Positions 33,581 to 44,696 of a stretch of DNA of 64,000 bases are shown one piece after another. Under the pieces are notes generated by a model. It did no database searches. It was not told the origin of the DNA and saw only the letters and a program-made list of their open reading frames with translations. The number at the start of each line of letters is the position of its first letter. The stretch's first letter is position 1. The DNA is from Armigeres subalbatus (Eukaryota > Arthropoda > Insecta > Diptera > Culicidae). The translations under genes and the position numbers were made by a program. The stretch spans positions 413,738,283-413,802,282 of the forward strand of contig NC_085140.1 in the NCBI RefSeq assembly GCF_024139115.2, given 5' to 3'.

Positions 33581-36500
33581 CTGCCGGAGCGGGCCACAGC
33601 ACCAGCCGGGCGTGCGAGGACATCAAATTGATTTTCGCACGAACGATGAGAATGGCGACAAATATCCGCCGTCGTCGTTTCGGAGGTCGGTTGTTCGGTA
33701 GCCGGCCAACAGATAATGGTGCACACCACATAGACACACACACATTTCGGGAATAACGGCAATAAAAGACGGAAAAGAAATGGAACGAGAAAATGAGAGT
33801 TGTTTTCCCATAAGATGGAATTTGATTACTTTTTATCGTTTGCACACTCGCAAGATAGTTATTGTCGTTATTTCAGCGTGATGCTGAGTGGCATCGTTCA
33901 ATGTAATGGGCTGTGCTTTGTTTTAATAATCGGTATTATGCATTTAATGTAATAATTAAAACATCTATGAAGGGATAGTGAAGGACAGATAGTGAAGCAC
34001 ATTATTTGCGGAAGGAATTGTAAAGAAGACTAATTCTATGGCAAATAGCTATAAGAGATCATAATTATTTGATTTATATACAAGTAACTAAATCAGATTC
34101 AAGTGCTACAAGGAGTCACATTTTATTTAATTAGATAAACTAATTTCTAGTGTTGGAGTATATGTACAAATCCGTGAGTAATTTCATATAAAGCCAGCTA
34201 TAAGTTAAATATTCTGATCCATAATTGCCAAGTCGTTTTCTCGGGTGATCGATATCCAGAAAATAGATAAGAAACTTTGATTGAAATTATTTGAATAACT
34301 GTAAAACTTCCTAACAATGACCGCTTTAAAGTTTCGATATTAAACTTGTGGATTCGAGCTGATGATTTGAAACAATGCTGAAAAGAAGTTGATGAGCATT
34401 AATTTTTTAAATACTCGATGCACAATTACGAATTCAAACAATATAGTATAGTTGACTAAATTGTAAATATCCATTCAAATACTCCAAGCAGTATCAATGG
34501 AATACTCATTAAAAATGCCTTAAAACTTGCAAATACATTCCACTGAACCCCGGTCTACGATAAATTTATCATCATAAAATAGTCATTGGGTTGAATTTAA
34601 GCATTCAACGCAAAACTTGTTTTCAAAATATGATATGACAGAATGTGTCATTCAGCGATTACACGTTTCAGTCTGTCTGCGTACATTTGCAGGCTGTCAA
34701 CCATCAGTACCACAATCCTGTCCACCTGTTTCATGTGCTCAAATCATCAATCATGCAACACACAAATTATGGCACCCGCACCAACAGGCAGAATGAAAAG
34801 CACAATGCGAACGATTACAATAGTACAACATCAATTATTATTGAACCACTAACATAACAACCATCATCACCATGATGCCTTTGGTCCCACTATAATGGTT
34901 GGGCCGATCCTGTAGGGCCCATTCATTGGGTCGAGCTTTGCTATTACACGTTGAATTGGGTCTGCAAAAAGCGGCGGGACGGTGTGTACCCCGCACAAAA
35001 GAGCTGACTGAATCGTTTGATTAAATTTTCATTGAAGCTTTCAATGAGCCGTTTACATTTTTTCTGCTGGCGGAAGTGGTTGAAATGGAAGCGTATAAAA
35101 GTTGTAAACATGCTGTAAAAGTTTTCGTGTTTGAAAGTACCGCTGCTAAGAGTGCGGTGAAAAAACAAGATACAGAAGGGCCTGTTTGAAGAGTATCGAA
35201 ACCATTTTTGCTTGTAAAGTTTACAGCTACGAGCAGGTTTTCAATTCCAACTTTTGAAGCCAAACACTGACTTTAATGCTGTTCAACTGTTTGTCTCCGA
35301 CGTTTAAGTTTTGAAAGAGTTGTGATAGCAATAATCAAGCTAGGGGCGTTGCGTGAACCATATAAAGTGATTTCTAGTAATAAATGTTTTATGTATATGC
35401 CTGAAATACAGATATGTTTATAAAAAAAGGGGCACATAGTTATGCCGATAAAGGATAGCTTGAAGCTTGAGTATAAACATGCCCAACAGAGTTGTATCGA
35501 AAGGCTCGAGCTAATTATGAAAAATGCAGTATCACTAGTCACTACTAAGTGAAATAATTTGGGTATTTATTTCTCTAGTTGAATTATTTTGTCCTTATTT
35601 CTCTTGCAGTTTACTTTTACAGATTTCTAAAAAGTATTGAAAAATTGAAGTTCCTTCGTATGCCCAAGGAGAAAGACCAAAAACAAATTTTAGAATCCCA
35701 TTTTTCTCATAACTTTGGATTTTTTTTCGCTATACACAAATTTTACCTCTTCTTCATTTTTTTTACTTTTTTGTCAAGAGATGGAACAATTTTTGTTTTA
35801 TTTCTTACGCCCTCCGTGAAACAGTTTTGGATACATTTAAAATAACCTGTTTCGAGCTTTTTCTGTTCCTCCTTATTTGATACTTTTCATAAATTGTTGC
35901 GGAGGATTGGTCATTTAACTTGATGGTGTCCCCGAATCAGCTTAAGCAGTGACAACCAGAACGTTGTTCGAATCGATTTAATAGCCAAACTCATTGGCAC
36001 AACGGTAAAAGCTTTGCAATGTTTAGACCACAGACAGAAACCAGAAGACGCTTAAACATATTGCTGCCATTATGCTTATTTTAATAGCAACATCTTCCTA
36101 TCGTGTACCAACTCAAACATGTATACCTATTGAGGATTTGAAATTAATTTCACATCTGGTATGGGTACTTTAATGTGTTTGTTTTGATGAACCCGTAGGG
36201 GTTGGTGAGTCAATTGCTGGTGGCATAAAACATCCCAAGCATGTTATGGCATCCCTCCCCACCATTTGCAATCTTCCATTCAAGAACGATTCCTCTACAA
36301 TGATGACATTGTTCCAGTCCAAACATTAAACGAAACAATGGACCACCCCGTCGGGGACAACTTTGCAGTCACAATTACAGTAGCTCTCGTGCTCTCCCAC
36401 TAAGGCACGGTCGTAATCATCAAATGTGCTCAAACGACCACACTCAGTCCAGAGTCCCCAACATGTCAACCCTTCTTCGAGTGCCCCTACTCGGAGTCGT

Positions 36501-36985
36501 TCAATATTTACGCGCTGTCAAACAGTGCGACTTTTGGAGAGCATCCATCGGAGACAACTAACCCGCGATGGAGGACATATATTCAACATCAACCATTTTC
36601 GTAAAACGTAAGCAAGCGAGAAGAATCAGTAAGACGATGTTGATTTTGTTTAACCGCTTCGATTGATGATTATTTTGAGTTGTTTCGAGAGAGCGACTTT
36701 TACGCAATGGAATTTCCAGTTATTGATTTGGTTGCTAGTTTGGTGATGTGTTTGCTTTCATACTCGTGTAATTCAACTCATATTAAAAGCACATACGCCC
36801 ATCACTCTCATCGACCGTTTTCTTGACTTTAGGTACATTCTTAGTTGTTGAAACATTGGCCCATTCTCACTCTCATTTGACCCATCGTCAAACCCGATGA
36901 CGATAAAGTATATTCTTTTTAAAGACAAAATTTGCATATCCCAAACACAACCGCCGTAAAAATCGCAAACATTTTGCTTGGGTTT
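33581..36985. other. No gene recognised; proposed intron
   Basis: AT-rich, short frames only, no clear repeats. Confidence 0.3.
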
Positions 36986-36989
36986 TTGG

Positions 36990-37450
36990 CATAAGTTCTA
37001 AATTCTGGAATTCAAATCTGACACTACGAACTCTTAAGGATTCCAGACAAAATTTCTTTATTGTTTTGAACGGAATTTCTTTTGAAATTGAATACGGAAT
37101 TCTTTCAGGTTTCTTGATGAAATTCCTTCGAAGTTCTAAACGATTTTTTCTAGGGATTCGAGACGAAATTTCTTTAGGGTCAGACATAATTGCATTGAGA
37201 TGTGAGGCGCAAATATTACTAGATGCCAGACGAATTTTTTTCGGGATTCCAGCCAGAACTCCTTTAACCATTGAAACAGAATGTTTTTTGGACTTGCCTG
37301 GAGATTCAAAACGGAATTCCTTCGATATCAGAAACGAAACTCCTTTTCAGGTATTCGAAACGAAATTCCTCACGAACTGGAAACGGAAATCCCTAGGGAT
37401 TTCAAATAGCATTTCAAAAGGAATTGCTACGGTATTCGAACCAATTTCTT
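36990..37450. repeat. Degenerate GGAATTCCTTCGA-type minisatellite
   Basis: Words such as GAAACGAAATTCCTCACG, GAAACGGAAATCCCTAGGG, ACGGAATTCCTTCGATATC and GAGACGAAATTTCTTTAGGG recur every 25-36 bp. Opposed open frames over the interval (127 and 132 codons) come from this structure. Confidence 0.6.
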
Positions 37451-37639
37451 CTTGGGGAGTTTGAGCGAAAATCGCTTGAAATGTAAAACAGGATACATAA
37501 CATATGATTACGGCTTATACACCAAAACGGAGATTTTTTATTTTCTAGCATACACGATACCATCGTAAATGATTCTTCATGCACCACTCCGTTCTTGATA
37601 TTTCTTGAAAAACACATGTATTGCTATTTTGAGTGAACG

Positions 37640-37796
37640 TCTCATGGGCTGTAGGTCGAAGGATATAAGGTCGAAGGTCAAAAGGTCGAAAGGACAAAAG
37701 GTCGAATGGTAAAAAGGTCGAAGGGACAAAGGGTCGAAACAAAAAAACTGCAGTTGTCATAAGACGAGTTTGTACAATCCCATTGAATTCCACCAC
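37640..37796. repeat. GGTCGAAAGGAC word array and repeat terminus, target of the 3.86-kb transposon
   Basis: AAGGTCGAAGGTCAAAAGG, AGGTCGAAAGGACAAAAGG and GGGTCGAAAC words are followed by AAAAAAACTGCAGTTGTCAT and, on the minus strand, GGGATTGTACAAACTCGTCT. The sequence resumes after the transposon at 41666 (ATTGAATCTTGACAGATACG), which I recall as contiguous in mosquito repeats. Confidence 0.6.
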
Positions 37797-39229
37797 TTAG
37801 GGGTCATCCACAAATTACGTAAGGGTTTATTTGCCATTTTTTGTACCCCCCTCCCTCCCTTGTAAGGCATCATAAGATTTTCAAAGACCCCCCTCCCCTC
37901 CCTAACATCTTAGTAAGATTTCATTTTTTTTTTCATTAAAATTATTCAAAGTTGCTTGTGAAATGTTCTTAAAGCAGTTTATGTTTTTATTGAAACTTTG
38001 AATACAAAAGAAAGTTGAATAGAAAATAATAAATCAATTTTGGCGCAAACGAATCAGCAGAACCATCAATTTATGTGCTCTTACGATTCAGCAAACATAA
38101 ATGATTATCAGCTGCTGTGAACTCATTTGTTACCCAGGCTTCGACGGCTTGAACCTCAGCAAAATAATCGTCCATTGATTGTTGCGTTGAGTTGCGTTGT
38201 CGGTATCAACATCCTCTTCATCCATCCAGTCAACATCTTCAGCTCCTGTGTAATCGTCACGGATCACACACAGCAATTCTTTACATCGGCGAGCTGCTAC
38301 TCGCACGGGACGAACTTTACCAGATTGTTTGTTGCACGAAGATCCATGAACCGATTTAGTGTGTATTGTGTATACCAGCAGCTTTCATCGATGCCAAATA
38401 CAAACCACAAGTCTTACAGGTTCTTTGCTTGATTTCATTACGAAGCGAAGGGCAGTACATGTCGTATGGTACATTAACCATGTCAGAATCAACAGGTATA
38501 GGTACACCCAATGCAAGACGCTGGAACAGAGGCAAAAACCGATCTGTCTGTTTTACATCACCTGGTCTTGGTACCATGATACCCACACTAGATTGTCTCA
38601 ATGGGCAAGGTGGTGGAAGGAACCTGTTCGGTAAAACATGGAGATAGCTACTTCGGAATGGCTTGCAGCATCCCGTATTTTCACATTTAACGATTTGCAA
38701 GGCATATTGAGATTCGCGTACATGGTCCACTCATGATCTGGCAAGCTAGGAGGATCACATGCTTTCCTTGGTTCTTTATATTCGGCTACAACTGGGAATC
38801 CATCAATGACCAATGCACTCCATAGTTGACCCAATGGTTCACCCGCTGCTGTGAAGTTTTTCTTTTCGAGTTCTCCATCTATGGTTTTACCTCTTTCATC
38901 AAGATGGGTTCCATATGAATCTGCAGGCAGGATCACTCCAGCTAGTTGGGAGCTGAGGGGCGCCATTTTCCGCTCTACGCGATTGAACGCGCTTCTTCCA
39001 GGCGTATTGGTCATCACAAGCAATGCATCAAGGTCATACCGAAGAAAGTGTTGCAGAGATAACATGACTGGTCTTACAAATCCATCTTCAATTTTCATGA
39101 AACTTTGAAAAGCTTCAACATCCATCAAAGTATCTAAATCATCCGAATGCGTTGCGGCATTGGAAGCAGCATGCTTGAGGCTTCTAATAGCAATATACGT
39201 TGGCCCTGAATAAGTCATGGCTTCTGGAT

Positions 39230-41040
39230 GGCTCCACCCCACTACCCCGAATGACAGTACCCCGAACGCCATTACCCCAAGGGCCACTACCCCGAATGGG
39301 ACAGTACTCCGAAAACCATCACCCCGAATGGGATACTACCCCGAAATCTACTACCCCGAAAGACAATTACCCCGAAAACGTTTCGAATATGTAGTATTCT
39401 ATTATTATGTTTAACACCAACAGATATCAATGAATCGCAAAATGACAATCTTTAAAAAAAAATATAGATACTTAGATAAATGCATTACATATTCTGTTTA
39501 ACCAACAGTTTTGATTTTTTTTTCTAATTAGTTTTAACTGTAATTTCTGTCATTATGATCTTGAAAAGTACTAATTCTACGAAATGAGATGAGGAGTAAA
39601 AGAGCCTTTCCATAGAATGCGTTTTTCCGGTATAAGGCGAACAGAGGAGATGATGCCTTCTTTAAATGAGGCACATAGATGAAATAATACATTCTTTAAA
39701 CAAACGGGTTTGCCCGGTATAAGGCAGTCAGCGGAGATTATGCCTTTTTTAAATGGACGCGTTTGCTCGGTATAATGCACATAGAGGAAATAATTCATTC
39801 TTAAAATGAACGCGTTTGCCCGATATGAGGCAGACAGATGAGAATATACCTTCTTTATGAACGTGGTTATACCGAGATAAGGGACACAGAGGAAATAATG
39901 CCTTTTTAAAAGTAACGCGCCTGCCCGTTAGATACCGAACAGAGATGACGCCTTGTTAAAGTCAACACAACTTACCGAAGACAAACAAAAACTCCCCCCC
40001 TCTCTCACTCTTCTTTTACTTCTCTTCTTTTCTCTCTCTTTAACTCACTCACTCATTCTTACTTATCCACTCACTCTTACTCACTCACTCACTCTTGCTC
40101 GCTGGCTTACTCTTACGCTCATTCATACCACTCCACTCAATTTTACTCATGCACTCACTTTTACTCACTGACTCACTCGCTCTATCTTACTCACTCACTC
40201 ACTCTTACTCACTCACTCACTTTTATTCACTTACACACTCTCACTCACTCACTTTTACTCACTCATACATTCTCTATTACTCATTCACTTACTCTTACTC
40301 ACTCATTAAATTTTACTCACTCACTCTTACTCGCTCACTCTTACTCACTCATTCACCCACTCGTCGATTCTGAGATTTAGACCACGCTTCATCCAGAATC
40401 CCTTTGCTTTACAACAGCGACCAAGGAACAACTTCAACCTTGTTGCCCTTGTAGTCATGCTGACGTGGATCGCAATGGATAAATCAAAAAGCAAAATCTG
40501 CCGTTATGAAACGAACAGATCGAGCCACCGTAGACATGTTCTGTCCAAACAACACGAATAGAAATATGTGTATACAGTGCCGCCGTTGTTTTGATGCGGT
40601 GAGTGCAAAATGAGTTACCTTGATTGATCCATTGCCTCCAACTCTCTGCATTGTGCATGAGAACGTGCTGCATAATCTTCCCCTACCTTTCAGGACTCTT
40701 GAAGGGTGCCATACGAAGTGGAACGGGATATTACAGAGTGAGAATACTTAGTTTTGTACTGCATTGAAACAGTTTCAGTTTCAATTATTGCTCATTGCTC
40801 ATATAGTCATATATGCTCGGAATTATGAATAAACTTTTATTGAGTAACATTTTTTTCATTGAAATGAAGTATAAACTTGAAATAATAATTAATTCGGGGT
40901 ACTGGCTCATTCGGGGTAGTGTCCCATTAGGGGTAACGGCATTCGGGGTAGTGACTCATTCGGGGTTGTGGCGTTCGGGGTAGTGGCCTTCGGGGTAATG
41001 GAATTATGGGTAATGGAATTATGGGTAGTGTCGTAGAGTC
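39230..41040. mobile_element. Foldback-like element, ACCCCGAATG-word arms, 9-bp target duplication
   Basis: Inserted in the transposase relic and flanked by perfect CTTCTGGAT copies (39221-39229 and 41041-41049). The left arm (39230-39380) is a chain of about 13-17-bp words such as CACTACCCCGAATGACAGT, CCCCGAACGCCATT and CTACCCCGAAATC; the right arm (40890-41040) is the same chain inverted (TTCGGGGTAGTG, ATTATGGGTAATGG). Ends GGCTCCACCCCACTACCC and GACTCTACGACACTACCC match imperfectly. Interior: ~50-bp degenerate repeats with GCGTTTGCCCGGTATAAGGC at 39600-39930, the CTCACTCACTCTTA core, and unassigned sequence. A 9-bp target is typical of Foldback and Mutator-like elements. No transposase seen. 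Confidence 0.85.
39993..40370. repeat. (CTCACTCACTCTTA)n pyrimidine-rich core
   Basis: TCACTCACTC and TTTTACTCACTC variants for about 380 bp. S/L/T/H-rich open frames over it are repeat translations. Confidence 0.9.
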
Positions 41041-41296
41041 CTTCTGGATAGCCTTGTCCATGTGGTTTAATTACAATCGCACTGTAGACGGAAGGTGTAA
41101 GTTTGTGTTTTGGGGCTACTACCCAGTCATGGTCATGGTACTCAAGGTGCATAAGTAGAGGTGACTGTTTGTGTGCCGCTGTGAGTCCAATCGGGACTTT
41201 AGCTTTGTCGTCCTGACTGATAAAGATAACCTGATCGCCACCCAGCAGTGAGGCAATGGATTCAATATTTCGAATTGTTGAGACGCAGAACGTACT

Positions 41297-41425
41297 AGGG
41301 GCCATCCAGAAACCACGTGGTAATATTTTTGAAGATTTTCAACCCCCCCTCCCCCCATGTGGTTTATCGTGGTCATTTGGCAGACCCCACTCCCCCCCTA
41401 TGACCACGTGGTTTTTTTCAAGGTT
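41297..41425. repeat. Solo end of a GGGGCCATCCAGAAACCACG-type transposon
   Basis: GGGGCCATCCAGAAACCACG followed by C-runs and GACCACGTGGTTTTTTTC closely parallels the GGGGTCATCCACAAATTACG terminus of the host element but is a distinct sequence with its own CACGTGG words. It sits at the N-terminal side of the transposase relic and truncates it. Confidence 0.55.
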
Positions 41426-41780
41426 TTGGTTTTCGGAAAACATCCAGAATTTGGGGATAAATTTCGTTCGACGAAAAAACTCCTGCCAATAATAGAGCAA
41501 AACCTGCCAAAGCCGTCTGTTCCCCTAATTTAAATTTTTATATATATTCTTATCTTACGTAAGATTTTAACAAATCCCCCCTCGCTCCATCGTAAGCAAA
41601 TGTAAGAAAACTTGTAAACCCCCCTCCCCCCCTATTCCCTTACATAATTTGTGGATGACCCCTTAATTGAATCTTGACAGATACGTATTACGTTAAACCG
41701 TATTACGTAATATACGTAAAAGTTCAAAATAATTTTCTTAACAAAAAACTGCGTCAAAAGGTCGAAGGATGAAAGGTCTT

Positions 41781-42955
41781 TCTTTTTTCTTCCTTTTTAT
41801 TTCTTCTTCCTTTTTCTTTGTATTCTTCTCCTTTTTCCTTCTCACTTAATATATTTCCTTCCTTTAATTCTTTTTCCTCTTTTCTTCTTTCTTCCTTCTT
41901 CCTGCCAAACTTCATCTTATTTATTTCTAACTTCTTTCTTTTTTCCTTTTACTTCCTTCTTTGCTAACCTACTTGCTAACCTCTTTTTTACTTCTTTTTT
42001 TTTTCTTTTTTTTCTCTTTCTTTCTTCTTTCTTCCTTTGTTTCCTGTTTTTCTTCCTTCTTTCTTTTTACTTTCTTCCTTTTTTTCTTTCTTTACTCTTT
42101 CTTTTTTGCTTCTCTTCCATTTTTATTCCTTCTTTCATACTTCTTTCTTTCTTTCTTCTCTCTTCCTTCCGTTTTTCTTCTTTATTTTTTTCTACTTTTT
42201 GTCCTTCTTTCTTTTTTTTTCTTTTATCCTTTTTTCTTTTTACCTAATTTATTTTTTCCTTCTTTCTTTTTTCTTCCTTCCTTCCTTATTTCTTTCTTTG
42301 TTTTTCTTTCTGCCTTTCTTCCGTTTTTCTCCTTTCTTTTTTCTCCTTTCTTTCTTCCGTCTTTATTCCTTCTCTCCACCTTCTTTCTTCCTCCCTTTTC
42401 CTTCTTTTTTCCTTTTTTCTTCCTACTTTCTTTCTTCTTTTTTTCTCCTTTCTTCCTTCATTATCTCTTCTTTATTTCTTCTTTCTTCTTGTTTCCTGTT
42501 CTACTTCATACTTTCGTTTTTTTCTTCTTTCTTTTCTTCTTTTTTTCCTTCTTTCATCCTTCTTTCATTCTTCTCTCTTCCTTCTTTCTTCCTTTTTCCT
42601 TTTTTCCTTCTTTCATCCTTCTTTCTTCCTTCATTCTCTCTTATTTCTCTCTTCTTTGTTCCCTATTTCTTCCATCTTTCTTCTTTATTTCTTCTTTCTT
42701 CCCTGTTTCTTCTTTCATTCTTCCTTCTTTCTTCCTTCTTTCTTCCTTATTTCTTCTTCTTTGTTCCTTATTTCTTCCATCTTTCTTCTCTTTTCCTATT
42801 ATCTGATTCCTCCTTCTTTCTCTTGCTTTGCTTCATTGTGTCTTCTCTCTTTCTTCTTCTTTCTTTCTTTCTTCCTTCTTCTATTTTCCTTTTTTTTTCT
42901 TCTTTCTTCCTTCTTCCTTCTTTTTTCCTTCTTCTTTCTTTCTTTGTTCTTGATG
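41781..42955. repeat. 1.2-kb polypyrimidine tract (CTTTCTTCCTTCT)n
   Basis: Nearly all C and T on the + strand, T-dominated, built from TTTCTTCCTTC variants with scattered A and G. The S/F/L-rich frames of 281 and 324 codons are translations of this tract. Confidence 0.95.
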
Positions 42956-44319
42956 CCTCATCTGTTCTTTTTCTTTCTTACTATCCAGCTTTTTACGCTA
43001 GCCATAAATAAACTGTGATTATAAATTTTTGACGTCTGCTGTGTACAAATTTTATAGTAGTGTCCAAGTAGCCTTGAAATCCGTACACAAACATAAAAAA
43101 TGTCAAAAGTTTTCCTTTTCACATGTTGTCATATCTCATTTAATTATCCTATTCTACTCCAGCTAAAGTGATTTCTGGACGGGAGAAAAATGTTTTCATG
43201 CCTCTAAGAGCACAGCCAAGGATTATACGATTCAATATCCGTATTGTAACGTATTTTTATAATTTCGTCAATCATAGATCCATGGCCGCGGAGCTCTTTC
43301 AATATAGGAATTGAGAAAAAATTTAAATAAGGTTTAATACTACGATACGTTTTTTACTAATTTGTTTATTCAGGTAAAAAAAGGTCAAACTGTCCACTTG
43401 CATTTGTTGGTGAATACTTCTTATGTTGCAGATAATAAATAAAGACCGAAACATCTTTGTGCTTTCTATGTTGATAATTAATGTACTACCCGATTAGCTA
43501 GTCTTTTAGTTTTAGAACAAACTTCTTTGAATCCGACCAGAGCCGCGAAGACAAAAACACCAGGATTCTGCAGAATTCTCGCAGATACAATGAACCTAAA
43601 CATCATCTATCCATCGATCTCAAACCCTCGGCTCAAGTATGTACTAATTTCCAAACCTTTCACAAACCAACACGAGTGAAGGCATCGATGGGCCGTTATG
43701 TGCGAGAGTCATGGAAAGACGATGGACTTCGTGGCATTGCATTAAATTCACTTGATGATTTTGACTGTTTGGGTTAAGCACTAGAGATAGCTAAATCTCC
43801 TGTCCATTGCATTAGAGGGAGTAACACGATAAGCAGCGTTTGACACGATTCTCATGAGGTCCACTCTGCCACTCCAAAGATATCGATCCAACTGCACACA
43901 ATTATGAGAAGGTAGAAGACGGATCAGATCAGTCATCAACGCGTCAAAAACATAGCACAAGAGAAGGCTTGAAACATTCCCGTATTCCCGTAGATCAAGG
44001 TCTAATCAATACCATACCAATGCCATGAATATGTTCAAAGGTGGCGATATCCGTCTATGATTAGTTCGTGAGAACTTCAAATAGGTTCATCTAAAATAAA
44101 GAAATTAATAAACACAACTTATCCAAATTTGGAAATCAAATGTTACAATTCGAAATCTCAATATAAACAATTCAAGAGAAATCTTTCGACAAGCAAACTG
44201 TTTCGCATATTCCCTAAGTAACCCATAGGCAACTAGGATCACGCCATAAAAACTGTACATGGCAAACGTCAAAATGTTTACCACAGTTCATCCATAGCTA
44301 CAATAAAAAGCTGGATATA
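42956..44319. other. No gene recognised
   Basis: 43540-44110 has a more balanced composition (CGATGGGCCGTTATGTGCG; GGAAAGACGATGGACTTCG) and may be a transposon fragment, but only short frames are present. Confidence 0.25.
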
Positions 44320-44696
44320 TATTTCCTCCTTTCTTTTTTCTTTCTTTTCACTTCTTATTTAAATCTCACTTCTTATTTCTCCGGTCCTCAGTTCTCACAT
44401 CACGTTTCTCACTTTTCACTTTTTACTTCTTATTTCTTCCTTTACACTTCTCACTTCGCACTTCTCATTTATCTATGCTCACTACTTCCATCTGGCATCT
44501 CACTTGTTACTAGTCACAGCTCCCATCTCATTTCTTGTCTTTTTGTTCTTTCGACCTTTTGACCTTCGACGTTATGACACATATTCGACCTTTTGTCCTT
44601 TCGACCTTTTGTTCTTTCGACCTTTTGACCCTTCGACCTTTTGTCCTTTCGACCTTTTGTCCTTCAACCTTTTGATCTTCGACCTTTTGACACAGA

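Larger units (their letters stand above)
38356..41305 (-). pseudogene. DDE transposase-like gene, split by an insertion and frameshifted
   Basis: Segments in order: 41305 to 41050 has FISQDDKAKVPIG and KHKLTPSVYSAI; a 1.8-kb insertion follows; about 39220 to 38725 has MTYSGPTYIAIRS and SAFNRVERKMAPLSSQLAG; then after a 1-nt frameshift near 38725, HVRESQYALQIVKC, RFLPPPCPLRQ and CKTCGLYLAS. From family memory, DDK and the NxVER block would hold the first Asp and the Glu of a DDE triad, and EDGF near 39090 would match the middle DGG-type Asp, here degraded. That assignment is inference. Removing the insertion with one 9-bp repeat restores frame across GYPEAMTYSG. Start codon not established; inactive. 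Confidence 0.65.
37800..41662. mobile_element. 3.86-kb DDE-type DNA transposon relic, TTA target duplication
   Basis: Terminal inverted repeats GGGGTCATCCACAAATTACG (left) and GGGGTCATCCACAAATTATG (right, reversed) continue TAAGG and then C-rich sequence (CCCCCCTCCCTCCC; reversed right end has GGGAGGGGGG-type runs). TTA flanks both sides (37797-37799, 41663-41665). It carries a broken minus-strand transposase-like gene. A 3-bp TWA-like target recalls PIF/Harbinger, but the protein does not clearly fit, so superfamily stays open. It holds the 39230-41040 insertion and a solo end of a related family (41297-41425). Confidence 0.8.
41754..44696. mobile_element. Candidate foldback-like element, GGTCGAAAGGAC arms, polypyrimidine core
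   Basis: The left end GTCAAAAGGTCGAAGGATGA is mirrored by the right arm read in reverse (GTCAAAAGGTCGAAGATCAA, then AAGGTTGAAGGACAAAAGG). The right arm, 44540-44696, is a tandem chain of these words. Inside lie a 1.2-kb polypyrimidine tract (41781-42955), unassigned sequence, and CACTTCTTATTTCTCACTTTT words at 44320-44500. The left arm is short and no target duplication was found, so two separate arrays remain possible. Confidence 0.5.

Noticed and set aside
33315..33845. 176-codon minus-strand frame as a complete protein
   Set aside because: It is a different frame from the phase-compatible exon, has no domain, and its ends lie in AT-rich sequence.
41961..43018. S/F/L-rich frames of 281 and 324 codons, superficially like membrane proteins
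   Set aside because: They overlap in two frames of one polypyrimidine tract; hydrophobicity comes from CTT/TTC/TCT codons.
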